Part shown: positions 1 to 9,847 of the stretch, piece after piece
Numbering within the stretch: the first letter of the stretch is position 1
How the letters are laid out: each line of letters opens with the position of its first letter
Source: Zoroaster sp. YZ-2022
Taxonomy: Eukaryota > Echinodermata > Asteroidea > Forcipulatida > Zoroasteridae
NCBI GenBank assembly: GCA_029582265.1
Contig: CM055823.1
Location: forward strand, 17,295,019 to 17,359,018
DNA: 64,000 bases
Direction of reading: 5' to 3'
Made by a program: the position numbers and the translations under genes
Notes under the pieces: generated by a model
Told to the model about the DNA's origin: nothing
Databases searched by the model: none
What the model saw: only the letters and a program-made list of their open reading frames with translations

Positions 1-818
1 GACCTTTCTGGAGTTCCTTGTAAACAATGGATGGTAGCATTCATGCTAAACTTGAAAGGCTGCACTGCAATCATCATTCAGCATGCAGTAATTTCCCTTA
101 ATACCAAACTAGACTGCAGTCGCTGCACTATTAAACAGAGTACTTTGTACATTTTGCTGATTCAGTTCTTTAGACAAAAACAAATATCAATGTTATAATG
201 AAAACAAAAATTAACATCTTTAATATTTTTTGGATTTATTGTAACGTTGAATTTCTGTCTCTGGAGGAACATTAATAATTGTTGTTGTTTGAGATTGCCA
301 ATACAGTGTAGGGGCTTTAATTGAGACGTGGCATCACAAAATTAGCTAAAAATCTTTAAAAATTTGATTTTTGATTTCACTGAACAGAGCAGAAAAACTG
401 CTTTCAAATTGTGTATGGACACGATTCTAATATTTATCATTTACAATTGAGATAATTAGTGCTAATTTAATATTAATTAACATAATTTTGTCTTCACTGG
501 CAAATTATACAGTTTTAACTGGTGTTTATTGACATCAAATATTCAGTGTTATTTCAACTACTCTGATTAGAGTTAATTAATTGTTAATAACAATGAATGC
601 AAAATTATTTCTTGAAACCGTGTTCAAAAAGCAATCTTTCAAACAAATAGAAGGCCATCATTCTTTGTTTAAAAATACTAAGTTCATTTAAAAAGACAAA
701 AAAAAAGTTTTTTTTTACAATTTTCACACATTGTCCATACTGCTTTTTGTTCTTAAATATGTAAATCTTTATTGTGGATAGTTTATGTCCAACGTACCTT
801 GCACAAAAGTGATGAAAG
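1..818. other. AT-rich non-coding flank of the Ty3/gypsy insertion
   Basis: No supported exon, RNA gene or repeat boundary is visible. The last four bases (815-818, AAAG) are the left target-site duplication of the retrotransposon. By position this is probably continuing intron of the minus-strand gene whose splice donor lies at 9738, now pushed about 8.9 kb away by the insertion. Confidence 0.5.
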
Positions 819-2342
819 TGTAACCTGGAAAAATGGTACTCTTGAGAATGACGGGGATAGCTAACCAAAACAGCAAAAACCAAGATCGATAGGAAAAAGT
901 CGCGAACTTTTCTTAAACAAATTGGGACAAAGAAAAAATTATTTTACCTTCAAAAGACAAAACGGCTTTATTAAACTTCTCAAAACAAACCTTTTGAGCT
1001 GAAAATCCAAACTGCCAATTAAAAATAAGTTTTTAAAAAATTCAAACGTAAGAAGGCAACAAAAAACCAACTGTTATAAAAATGTTTCCAAAAAGAATGT
1101 AATTTTAAACGAAAATAAAACAAAAATGTATAAAACCAACACAGCACTAAAGTGAAATACAGTTTACAGACAATCAAACATCTACCTGCAAATCAAACAA
1201 AAATGCAAAAGAAAATTGATTAAGAATACATGCTTACTTGAAATTAAGAAAATATACCAAAAATGAGCAAAGTTATATTCATCATGTACAAAATAATACA
1301 GTAGGATACTTATAAGACAACCTATGCTCCAAGGGGCTCCTTAAATTTAAATATCAAAGGAAGTGGCTGGGTTCACATGGGATTAAGTCATAAACTCTGC
1401 TCATAAATTTGAAGAATCTACACTACCCTATGGACTTCATTAGGTATGCAAATCCCTAATATACATCTACAGAACAAACAGTTGCAGTGGCAATGCATGG
1501 TCACTGAACCATACAAAAGAAATCGGGTACATCTATCTACATATGCTCTGAGGCAAAAATTTGGTTACGGTACTGATAAAAAGTGAATCTAAACTAAAAT
1601 CAGAAAATAGCATAGATGAAAATACAAATACTCAATGATGTTACAGAAAAACTAGTCTTAAAAATAACTTTATTATATACAAGAAATTCAGTTTTCCAAA
1701 GCATTGAAACTTTCAACAGATCTCTAAGTAAATCTGAACAAAACTACACTTGTAAATAAACTTTCTTAGGAAACCAAAAGGAAAAGGCAAATAACTAGTT
1801 TCCACACTTTGAAAGTTTGATAAAAAATACAATATATGTATCTCCAGAATAAAACAACCAACTTAAAATAAGATAAAATGCAAAACTTTAAAATTTCCCA
1901 ACCACTGCTGAAATCTTTTCAATCATCATAAGCAACTCAAAATGGACTTAAGATTTACTCATAACTTAATTGATCCCAAAATCTCAAGACAAAATGCACA
2001 ATGAGGATATATATATTTTATATAATGCAAATAATAGGTAATTAAAAGAAAGACTCACCAGAATTATTGAGCAGTATGAGTGTATGGGAGAAAGCAGCTG
2101 TCCGGCATATGTGTTTACTGCTTACTGCTTACCTGCTCACTGACCAGCTTAGCACAGGGCCAGTGTCAGGACAAAGGAATGGTCTGGTGCTCTTTAACAA
2201 TTAACTAAAATATATACAGTGAACTTTGGGTACTACACAGGGGTGCCACTCCTATGAGTATATTGCAAAAAGAAATAAAAACATATAAATTCTGTAAGGG
2301 GCACTCCTACTATATATAACACAGGAATTTCACTCCCTTACA
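819..2342 (-). repeat. 3' LTR of the Ty3/gypsy element
   Basis: The 1524-bp repeat matches 8194-9716 almost base for base. Differences seen by eye include single substitutions (cgcgaac versus cgctaac; aaacgtaag versus aaaggtaag) and one-base A-tract length changes. The small open frame near 1440-1638 is an LTR shadow, broken here by an extra A and not a gene. Confidence 0.95.
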
Positions 2343-2508
2343 CTCACCACTGCTGAAACCCATTGTTGTCCTCAACAATGAAACTTAACTACTGGAGTAC
2401 TGTTCAAAGAATAACACTACTTCTAAAACAAGAGCCTGCGATGTTTGTCATGAACCTGAACAGTGTAAATAAAACAAACTGAAAATTGCATGTTAATCAA
2501 ATCCATAT

Positions 2509-5500
2509 CTAGTTATAGTTCCAGAGTCCAAAACGATTTGGAGGCTTGATTTGTCGTCTGGGACGAAAGGACAGCATCCCGTCTTCATCACTGGACTCGT
2601 CACAGGCGTCATCTTCACGGCCAGAATCAGCATCATCAGCAGATGTGGATATATGGCTTGCAGTCTCTTCTGCTGCAGGTTGCAGATGTGCATCTTGGGA
2701 TGGTCTGCCAGGGGTGTGGTCATCTGAGAATGCCTCTTCATCAGTACTGGAATGTGTTGTCAAAGGACCATCTGGACGAACCTGTAGAGCATCATCACTC
2801 ACCTCGGATGTGGAGGAAAGGGGTACATCAAAGGGGCAAGGTGTCAGCATGTTTCTGTGGAGTGTTCTCGTCTTCTTCGAGCCGGTACGACGTACGACAT
2901 AGGCAGGATAGGCGGGTAGCTTCCGTACTATCACATGTGGCCATTCCTCCCAGTTATCCTTGAGTTTGCACTTGCCACGGGGTGTCTTGTTCTGAACTAA
3001 TACGTGATCACCTGGCTTAAGAACAACTTCACGTACTTTCTGATCATATGCAGTCTTCTGTTTTTTTCTGGCCTTTTCTGCAGCTGCATCTGCCTCGTGG
3101 TATGCTGTGCGCATGTGTCGTCTGAGTCGTCTGACGTATTCTGAAGGAGATTTAGCATTCTTCGTATTGTGCTCATCGGAACTTCTCTGTGGCTGGAACA
3201 GAAGGTCAACCGGTAGTTTGGGCTCTCGTAGGAACATCATGTAGAATGGGGAATAACCGGTGGATTCATGCTTCGTTGAGTTATATGCATGTGTCATCGT
3301 TTCTGCATACATAGCCCAATTTACCTTCTGGTCTGGCTCTAAGGTACCGAACATTGAGAGTAGTGTGCGGTTGAAGCGCTCCGTCATGCCATTACCTTGC
3401 GGATGGTATGGGGTCGTACGGCTTTTAGTGATGCCCATCAACCTGCAGAGCTCTTTTATGATTTCAGCCTCAAAGCACTTCCCTTGGTCTGAATGTACCC
3501 TTTCTGGTATGCCATAGTGAACGATGAACTTTTGCCACAATATCTTGGCCACCGTTGTTGCCTTCTGGTCATGTGAAGGATAAGCTTGGGCATACCGTGT
3601 AAAGTGGTCTGTCACAACCAAGATATTCTCATAGCCTCCCTTAGACTTCTCTAGGCTGAGGAAGTCTATGCAGACTAGTTCTAGCGGGCGTGAAGTACGA
3701 ATATTCTGCAGACCAGCACACCTCTTCCCAACAGGCAGCTTACGGAGAGTACACCTCTTACATTTCTCAATGTACCGCTTGACTTCAGTGTGCATACCTG
3801 GCCAGAAATACCGATCCTTCACGAGCTGAAGGGTTTTACTGAAACCAAGGTGACCAACGGTATCATGCAGATAGTTCAGGACCTGATGTCTCATGGCACG
3901 AGGAAGAACCAAAAGGTGTCTCATTCTATCTTCACCTTCCTTTCGGTAGAATAGGAGCCCTGTCACCACGTGAAGATTGTCCCAGGCGCGCAATAGCCGC
4001 CGGACAAGTTTAGGCTCCCGAGACATCGCTCTCCTACTTGGCTTTGACTGAGAAGTTGTCTTCAACTCCAAGACTCTGCTTACCACTGGATCATTCAGCT
4101 GAGCTTTATGGAAACTGGAGCCTTGTGAACAGCTGGTTCCGAAAGTATGCGGGACGTCATCACCACTGCTTAAAACATCAGATTTGTCCTGCTGCTCTTC
4201 ACTGCTTGTCTCATCACTGCTTGTCTCATCACTACTTGAGGACAATAGGGAAGAAGATCCGGTTTGATGTATCACTACTTCATCAGCTGCCTCAGTGTTA
4301 CTACTAGACCATTCTGATGTTATTTCTGCTGAGTGACTTGGGTGTTGAACAGCAATGTTGATGTCTACTGTTGCTGGTTCTTTGGTTGCGTCGGTCCTTT
4401 GCTCTGTTGAATCTAGGATGCGTTGAACATCCTCTCTCGTTATGCGGGACAGGGCATCTGCATTTCCATTGTTCTTTCCGGGGCGGTACTGTATGTCAAG
4501 GTTGAAGAGGGACAGGTCGTTGACCCAACGATGGCTGTGCGCATCCAATTTAGCTTTCTTTAGCACATACGTCAATGGGTTGTTGTCTGTGACGGCGGTA
4601 ACTTCGTGGCCATACAAGTAGTCCCGAAACTTAATAGTCAGCGCCCAGTGTAACGCCCTGAATTCTAGCTTGTGGGCCGGATACCTTTTTTCTGCTGAAG
4701 ACAGAGTCCTGCTAGCATACGCGATTACGCGTTCCCGTCCATCTTGTTGTTGGGTTAACACCGCACCTAGGCCCTCCAGAGATGCATCAGTCTGCACTAC
4801 AAACGGCAGCGTGTAGTCTGCGTATGGCAAGACTGGAGTGGAAGTTAATTTTGAAATTAGGGATCGAAACGCCACCTCACATTGGTCACTCCAGATAAAT
4901 GGGGGGTCTTTGTAACCTCGCTTTCCTCCAATTAATTTGAAGAGAGGGTTGGCTATTTTGGCATAGTTGTGGATGAATTTCCTGTAGTAGCCCGTAATGC
5001 CAAGGAAACTTCGGACATCCTTCTTACTTTTTGGAGTCGGCCAGTTCTGTACGGCTGCAACCTTCTCAGGGTTAGTAGTAATCCCTTCAGCAGAAACAAT
5101 GTGCCCGAGATATTGCACACTGCTCTTGAGGAAGTGACACTTTGACGGTTTGAGCTTTAGGTTGTGACGTCTCAGTCTCTGAAATACCTCTTCAAGACGG
5201 GAGATGTGTTCTTCAATGGTTGAACTGTAGATGATGATGTCATCAAGATAAAGAAGAACACTTTCAAAATTCATGTCGCTAAACACGGTGGACATCAGGC
5301 GTTGGAACGTGGCTGGTGCATTGACGAGACCAAACGGCATTCTTGTGAACTCGAACAGTCCCATAGGTGTCGTAAAAGCTGTCTTTGGCTGGTCCTTCTC
5401 CGCCATTCGAACTTGAAGATAGCCAGAAGTGAGATCTAAGCAAGTAAAATACTTAGCTTTCCCTAAGGCATCTAAAGCTTCTTCAATCCGTGGTAGTGGG

Positions 5501-6567
5501 TATGCATCACGAACAGTTCTGGAGTTTAGTTTACGATAGTCAACGCAAAGCCTAATACTGCCATCTTTCTTCCGGACAATTACTACTGGGGAAGCAAACG
5601 GGCTCTGACTCGGTTTGATGACTTTGGTCCTCTCCAGATCTTTAATGTGCTTACGGACCTCTTGGAATTCTCCTGGTACAATGCGCCTATACGGGATACG
5701 GAAGGGGGTTGGGTCAGTCAGTGGGATTTCGTGATCAACTGTCGTGGTCATGCCAATATCGAGCGAATCTTTGGAGAAAACGTCGGCATTTTGTCTGAGG
5801 ACATCCTCAAGGGCGATCCTTTCTGAGGGAGTCAGATCAGCAACGTCGATGTCTGGCATGGGGTTTTCGTCTGACGCGGTTTGTTGAAAAGTCACCACAT
5901 CTGCAGTATCGGGATCTGGCGTTGAGTGAACGACTTGGATACTGGACAGCCATGCCACAACTGCATTCCTTCTAACAGTTACCGTCTGATGAGACAAATT
6001 GCACAGCCGAATAGGTACTTTACAGTCTCGGACTTCTACCAACATCTGCCCAACAGCTAGACTATTATTGCTCTTGCCCTCCACCAGTGCTGTGATGCAA
6101 CGACCTTTAGTAGATTTTGGAGCGTTGGCCGTTATGATTACTTCTGCTCCAGGCTGTACTTCGAGCGAGCGTCTTCCTGCATAGCGAAGATGACCAATCT
6201 CTCCATTGGTGCGAGCAATATCTATGCCATCTGTATTTATGCACTGGAATGCTGAATACCAATTGGCAGACTTGTGGGCTCTTGTCATGAAACCTCGGCC
6301 ATATTTACTGTGCAGCATGCCCCGTACTGCTAAGATCACATTGGTCCCAAGAAGGAGAGGGATTGAGCGTCTGAACTTTGTCACTGGGACGACTAGCGCA
6401 GGAACATTTTTGATCTCTTCACCGATGGCATCAATATTGAGGAGGATATACCCCCGATGAGGGACATTCTGACCGCCAGCGCCCTTAATGATGATATCGG
6501 TCTTCTTCAAAACTTGTTGTTTAAGTTCAGGATGACTTAAGATGAAATCGTCTGTAATGGTGGTCAC
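2509..6567 (-). CDS. pol: Ty3/gypsy Pol: protease C-terminal part, RT, RNase H, integrase
   Basis: A 1352-codon open frame encodes the retrotransposon polymerase. Residues 1 to about 85 continue the aspartic protease after its active site, with LLLGTNVI near the end of that fold. RT follows at about 280-480, with the catalytic YLDD at 440-443 (plus 5239-5250). RNase H has TDAS with D594. Integrase has an HHCC zinc finger ending CKRC at 936-939, then the DDE core with D968, D1027 and E1063 (the last two 35 residues apart), then a basic GPY/F-like tail. The listed start is a GTG created by the frame boundary. It is not a real initiation codon, because the protease DTGS motif lies just upstream in another frame. 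All catalytic residues are present, so RT and integrase look intact. The acidic, serine-rich linker at about 740-800 is low complexity. Confidence 0.93.
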   Translation of the reverse strand: MTTITDDFILSHPELKQQVLKKTDIIIKGAGGQNVPHRGYILLNIDAIGEEIKNVPALVVPVTKFRRSIPLLLGTNVILAVRGMLHSKYGRGFMTRAHKSANWYSAFQCINTDGIDIARTNGEIGHLRYAGRRSLEVQPGAEVIITANAPKSTKGRCITALVEGKSNNSLAVGQMLVEVRDCKVPIRLCNLSHQTVTVRRNAVVAWLSSIQVVHSTPDPDTADVVTFQQTASDENPMPDIDVADLTPSERIALEDVLRQNADVFSKDSLDIGMTTTVDHEIPLTDPTPFRIPYRRIVPGEFQEVRKHIKDLERTKVIKPSQSPFASPVVIVRKKDGSIRLCVDYRKLNSRTVRDAYPLPRIEEALDALGKAKYFTCLDLTSGYLQVRMAEKDQPKTAFTTPMGLFEFTRMPFGLVNAPATFQRLMSTVFSDMNFESVLLYLDDIIIYSSTIEEHISRLEEVFQRLRRHNLKLKPSKCHFLKSSVQYLGHIVSAEGITTNPEKVAAVQNWPTPKSKKDVRSFLGITGYYRKFIHNYAKIANPLFKLIGGKRGYKDPPFIWSDQCEVAFRSLISKLTSTPVLPYADYTLPFVVQTDASLEGLGAVLTQQQDGRERVIAYASRTLSSAEKRYPAHKLEFRALHWALTIKFRDYLYGHEVTAVTDNNPLTYVLKKAKLDAHSHRWVNDLSLFNLDIQYRPGKNNGNADALSRITREDVQRILDSTEQRTDATKEPATVDINIAVQHPSHSAEITSEWSSSNTEAADEVVIHQTGSSSLLSSSSDETSSDETSSEEQQDKSDVLSSGDDVPHTFGTSCSQGSSFHKAQLNDPVVSRVLELKTTSQSKPSRRAMSREPKLVRRLLRAWDNLHVVTGLLFYRKEGEDRMRHLLVLPRAMRHQVLNYLHDTVGHLGFSKTLQLVKDRYFWPGMHTEVKRYIEKCKRCTLRKLPVGKRCAGLQNIRTSRPLELVCIDFLSLEKSKGGYENILVVTDHFTRYAQAYPSHDQKATTVAKILWQKFIVHYGIPERVHSDQGKCFEAEIIKELCRLMGITKSRTTPYHPQGNGMTERFNRTLLSMFGTLEPDQKVNWAMYAETMTHAYNSTKHESTGYSPFYMMFLREPKLPVDLLFQPQRSSDEHNTKNAKSPSEYVRRLRRHMRTAYHEADAAAEKARKKQKTAYDQKVREVVLKPGDHVLVQNKTPRGKCKLKDNWEEWPHVIVRKLPAYPAYVVRRTGSKKTRTLHRNMLTPCPFDVPLSSTSEVSDDALQVRPDGPLTTHSSTDEEAFSDDHTPGRPSQDAHLQPAAEETASHISTSADDADSGREDDACDESSDEDGMLSFRPRRQIKPPNRFGLWNYN

Positions 6568-6836
6568 TCAGAACCAGTGTCAAGCAGAGCCTGACAACTC
6601 CTCCCTGAGACGACTACGTCTGTGGTACTTACTGGTCCCACCAGTTGTTCTTCATCTGGCTGACATCCTGGACTGGTTTGAAGAGAGATCATCTTCGATT
6701 CACTCCAGCATGTAGTGTCCATAGTAGGGCTCTCCTTACTTGTGATACCTGTCAATTGCTCAGCATCAACAGGTTGAACTAGTTTAAAGGCATCTGCTGT
6801 CTCCCTTGTTCCGTGGCGAAGTTGGTCTGTCGTCTC
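6564..6836 (-). pseudogene. pol: Start of Pol: protease N-terminal part, cut off by a frame break
   Basis: This frame is open at least from 6836, overlapping the end of gag, down to a TGA at 6564-6566. It ends with the retropepsin active-site motif LLDTGSE. The continuation of the protease is in the next frame from 6567, overlapping by two bases, so the fold is split directly behind its catalytic Asp. Relative to gag this frame is -1, as expected for gag-pol frameshifting. The second -1 step inside protease is not a usual arrangement and is most simply a single-base deletion. The element is therefore probably not autonomous, though programmed slippage cannot be ruled out. Confidence 0.75.
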
Positions 6837-8026
6837 GGTGCTTTACACTCACGAGAGAAGTGGCCTACCTCACCGCAAGTGTAACATCTCTGCACTTGTC
6901 TCATGGCGGGGATGCGGCGGGATTGATTCATATCCCTAATCTGCATAGGGGGTCCTTGTCTACTGAGGGCACTCTCTATTTGGTGTACACGTTGACCAAG
7001 AGAGTGTTGGTCCTGTACGACCTGATCCAACGTTGACATGTGTTGTTTCATCATTTTTGTCAGTTCCTCCAATTGTCCACTGACATTTGGAGTGACTTGG
7101 TTATGTGATTGTGCCAGCTTCACCTCCAGTTCTTTCTTCGTCTTTTGGTGTTGGGATGTTGAATTGTCAGCCTCTGTAGTCTGTTGATGGATGGAGTACT
7201 GGTAACGCCTAGCTTCCCGTACTTGAGAGAATTCCTCGTTGATGACTCGCAACTCGTTTCTGAGTGTTTTGAAACTCATACAGCGAGGCTGCATTGGGGC
7301 AAGGCGTTGCCGGACTGCGTTGTCATGGAGACCAGACATGAATTGGGTTGTCAGGAGCACATCACGATCTTCTCCAAGGGAACCTTGCCTCCCTTGCCGC
7401 CTTTTGATGTCCTCTACATTTCTCAACAAGGTCTCGAGGGCAATGGCATACTCGATTGCAGTCTCCTCTGACCGCTGCCGTCTCGAAAAAAATGTCGCTA
7501 TGGGGGTAGCTGCAGTACATCCTTCTCCAAATTCGTCTAGTAGTTCTGAGATGGCCTCCTCTGCAGTGGTGGTTCCACGGCTCTCCAAGTTTAGGACCAC
7601 GTCACGAGCGTCAGCTTTTGTATGTCGGACGACTTCCTGGAACCGGACTCGCTCTGCTTGGGGTCCTTTTAATTCCAGAAGAAACCGCATGTCACGTGCC
7701 CAGTCCTCTACTCGGAGTCCATGTTTTTTCGAACTGGAACCACTAAATGTGGGGACGTCCTTCAATTGGTGAGCGGTGTAAGTCCCTGATGTCTGGTGCC
7801 CGAGAGTTGGCTTGGAAAGGGGGTCGAAATCTGCCATCTGTATGCTGCTTGGATAGGGACTACATGTAGGCTGATGGGTGTTGTGTTGAGCGCCAGGTGG
7901 AATTGTCTGGTGATGAGGGCTTGGTGTTGTACCCTGCATCGCCGTCATGGTTGGTGAATGTGGCAGAAAAGGTGTACTCTGCCCATGAAAGGTTAGGTTG
8001 GCCGGACACGGGGTTTCCGTCATCAT
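6779..8026 (-). CDS. gag: Ty3/gypsy Gag polyprotein with CCHC zinc knuckle
   Basis: The gene encodes the structural nucleocapsid precursor that packages element RNA. The open frame runs from 8113, but the upstream start is only a TTG. The first ATG pair is at 8026 and 8023, giving about 415 residues, a normal Ty3/gypsy Gag size. The N-terminus is Pro/Thr/His-rich, and residues of about 85-280 form a helical capsid-like region. Near the C-terminus a zinc knuckle with spacing CX2CX4HX4C occupies residues 381-394 (plus 6845-6886), followed by a basic stretch. It ends at TAG 6779-6781. The Pol frame overlaps in -1 register, implying ribosomal frameshifting for Gag-Pol. No frame break is seen. Confidence 0.9.
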   Translation of the reverse strand: MMTETPCPANLTFHGQSTPFLPHSPTMTAMQGTTPSPHHQTIPPGAQHNTHQPTCSPYPSSIQMADFDPLSKPTLGHQTSGTYTAHQLKDVPTFSGSSSKKHGLRVEDWARDMRFLLELKGPQAERVRFQEVVRHTKADARDVVLNLESRGTTTAEEAISELLDEFGEGCTAATPIATFFSRRQRSEETAIEYAIALETLLRNVEDIKRRQGRQGSLGEDRDVLLTTQFMSGLHDNAVRQRLAPMQPRCMSFKTLRNELRVINEEFSQVREARRYQYSIHQQTTEADNSTSQHQKTKKELEVKLAQSHNQVTPNVSGQLEELTKMMKQHMSTLDQVVQDQHSLGQRVHQIESALSRQGPPMQIRDMNQSRRIPAMRQVQRCYTCGEVGHFSRECKAPRRQTNFATEQGRQQMPLN

Positions 8027-8163
8027 GCACGGTAAACGTCTCTCAACTAAAAGTACTGTGTTGGTTTTAATTTTGAAAAAAAAATTATCTAGAAAAAAAA
8101 CACTCTGTCCCAAATGAATAAAAACAAAAGTTGGCTAAATTCTAAAAGAAATTTGTTTTCCTA

Positions 8164-8179
8164 CCCGGATCTTCCACCA
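8164..8179 (-). promoter_or_regulatory. Primer binding site of the Ty3/gypsy element
   Basis: On plus this reads CCCGGATCTTCCACCA, the 3' end of a tRNA including CCA, so the minus-strand RNA would pair with a tRNA 3' end. It lies 14 bases inside the 5' LTR. The tRNA species is not assigned. Confidence 0.6.
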
Positions 8180-8193
8180 AAAGAAGAAAAAAA

Positions 8194-9716
8194 TGTAACC
8201 TGGAAAAATGGTACTCTTGAGAATGACGGGGATAGCTAACCAAAACAGCAAAAACCAAGATCGATAGGAAAAAGTCGCTAACTTTTCTTAAACAAATTGG
8301 GACAAAGAAAAAATTATTTTACCTTCAAAAGACAAAACGGCTTTATTAAACTTCTCAAAACAAACCTTTTGAGCTGAAAATCCAAACTGCCAATTAAAAA
8401 TAAGTTTTTAAAAAATTCAAAGGTAAGAAGGCAACAAAAAACCAACTGTTATAAAAATGTTTCCAAAAAGAATGTAATTTTAAACGAAAATAAAACAAAA
8501 ATGTATAAAACCAACACAGCACTAAAGTGAAATACAGTTTACAGACAATCAAACATCTACCTGCAAATCAAACAAAATGCAAAGAAAAATTGATTAAGAA
8601 TACATGCTTACTTGAAATTAAGAAAATATACCAAAAAATGAGCAAAGTTATATTCATCATGTACAAAATAATACAGTAGGATACTTATAAGACAACCTAT
8701 GCTCCAAGGGGCTCCTTAAATTTAAATATCAAAGGAAGTGGCTGGGTTCACATGGGATTAAGTCATAAACTCTGCTCATAAATTTGAAGAATCTACACTA
8801 CCCTATGGACTTCATTAGGTATGCAAATCCCTAATATACATCTACAGAACAAACAGTTGCAGTGGCAATGCATGGTCACTGAACCATACAAAAGAAATCG
8901 GGTACATCTATCTACATATGCTCTGAGGCAAAAATTTGGTTACGGTACTGATAAAAGTGAATCTAAACTAAAATCAGAAAATAGCATAGATGAAAATACA
9001 AATACTCAATGATGTTACAGAAAAACTAGTCTTAAAAATAACTTTATTATATACAAGAAATTCAGTTTTCCAAAGCATTGAAACTTTCAACAGATCTCTA
9101 AGTAAATCTGAACAAAACTACACTTGTAAATAAACTTTCTTAGGAAACCAAAAGGAAAAGGCAAATAACTAGTTTCCACACTTTGAAAGTTTGATAAAAA
9201 ATACAATATATGTATCTCCAGAATAAAACAACCAACTTAAAATAAGATAAAATGCAAAACTTTAAAATTTTCCAACCACTGCTGAAATCTTTTCAATCAT
9301 CATAAGCAACTCAAAATGGACTTAAGATTTACTCATAACTTAATTGATCCCAAAATCTCAAGACAAAATGCACAATGAGGATATATATATTTTATATAAT
9401 GCAAATAATAGGTAATTAAAAGAAAGACTCACCAGAATTATTGAGCAGTATGAGTGTATGGGAGAAAGCAGCTGTCCGGCATATGTGTTTACTGCTTACT
9501 GCTTACCTGCTCACTGACCAGCTTAGCACAGGGCCTGTGTCAGGACAAAGGAATGGTCTGGTGCTCTTTAACAATTAACTAAAATATATACAGTGAACTT
9601 TGGGTACTACACAGGGGTGCCACTCCTATGAGTATATTACAAAAAGAAATAAAAACATATAAATTCTGTAAGGGGCACTCCTACTATATATAACACAGGA
9701 ATTTCACTCCCTTACA
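8194..9716 (-). repeat. 5' LTR of the Ty3/gypsy element
   Basis: This is the promoter-carrying LTR for the minus-strand element, 1523 bp, nearly identical to 819-2342. It is followed by AAAG (9717-9720), the right copy of the target duplication. An open frame at 8821-9012 lies wholly inside the LTR and has a frameshifted twin in the other LTR, so it is not called as a gene. Confidence 0.95.
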
Positions 9717-9738
9717 AAAGCATGTTGCATGCCCTTAC

Positions 9739-9847
9739 TTTTTCTGTTTTCCTGTGCAGCTACATAGTAGGCATTCTGAGTTTCTGTCTTATGAGACATT
9801 AGTTGGGTAACTTGATGAGCCTCTCTCTGGCTTAGAGTGTCAACAGC
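9739..9847 (-). CDS. Exon of a tyrosine-recombinase-like gene (C-terminal catalytic motif)
   Basis: On minus an acceptor TTTGTTTCAG precedes 9847 and a donor GTAAGG follows 9739. The 109-nt exon is open and reads AVDTLSQREAHQVTQL, then MSHKTETQNAYYVAAQENRK. The pattern H...T...YY resembles the last helix and tyrosine of phage-integrase/Crypton-type recombinases, where the His box and nucleophilic Tyr sit about ten residues apart. The exon at 13366-13459 on the same strand carries an HKT motif typical of the same fold. A middle exon with the Arg-His-x-x-Arg box must lie between them but was not found. The Ty3/gypsy element is inserted 18 bp behind this donor. It could be a domesticated recombinase or a transposon remnant. 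Confidence 0.5.

Larger units (their letters stand above)
819..9716 (-). mobile_element. Full-length Ty3/gypsy LTR retrotransposon
   Basis: Two long direct repeats (819-2342 and 8194-9716) bound an internal region coding on the minus strand. Both start TGTAAC and end TTACA on plus, so each LTR has TG...CA ends in either reading direction. AAAG flanks both sides (815-818 and 9717-9720), a 4-bp target duplication. The internal order is gag, protease, reverse transcriptase, RNase H, integrase, which is Ty3/gypsy (Metaviridae-type) order, with RT before integrase. The LTRs differ at only about ten positions by eye, so insertion is recent. The purine tract expected at the 3' LTR junction (minus strand, 2343-2353) is weak and interrupted by T residues. 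The only obvious lesion is a frame break in protease. The element lies in an intron just downstream of a splice donor at 9738. Confidence 0.95.

Noticed and set aside
2546..7772. Plus-strand frames of 60-177 residues across the retrotransposon
   Set aside because: They are antisense shadows of gag and pol, which show clear protein families on minus.
8821..9012. 63-residue open frame
   Set aside because: It lies entirely in the retrotransposon LTR, and its twin in the other LTR is frameshifted.
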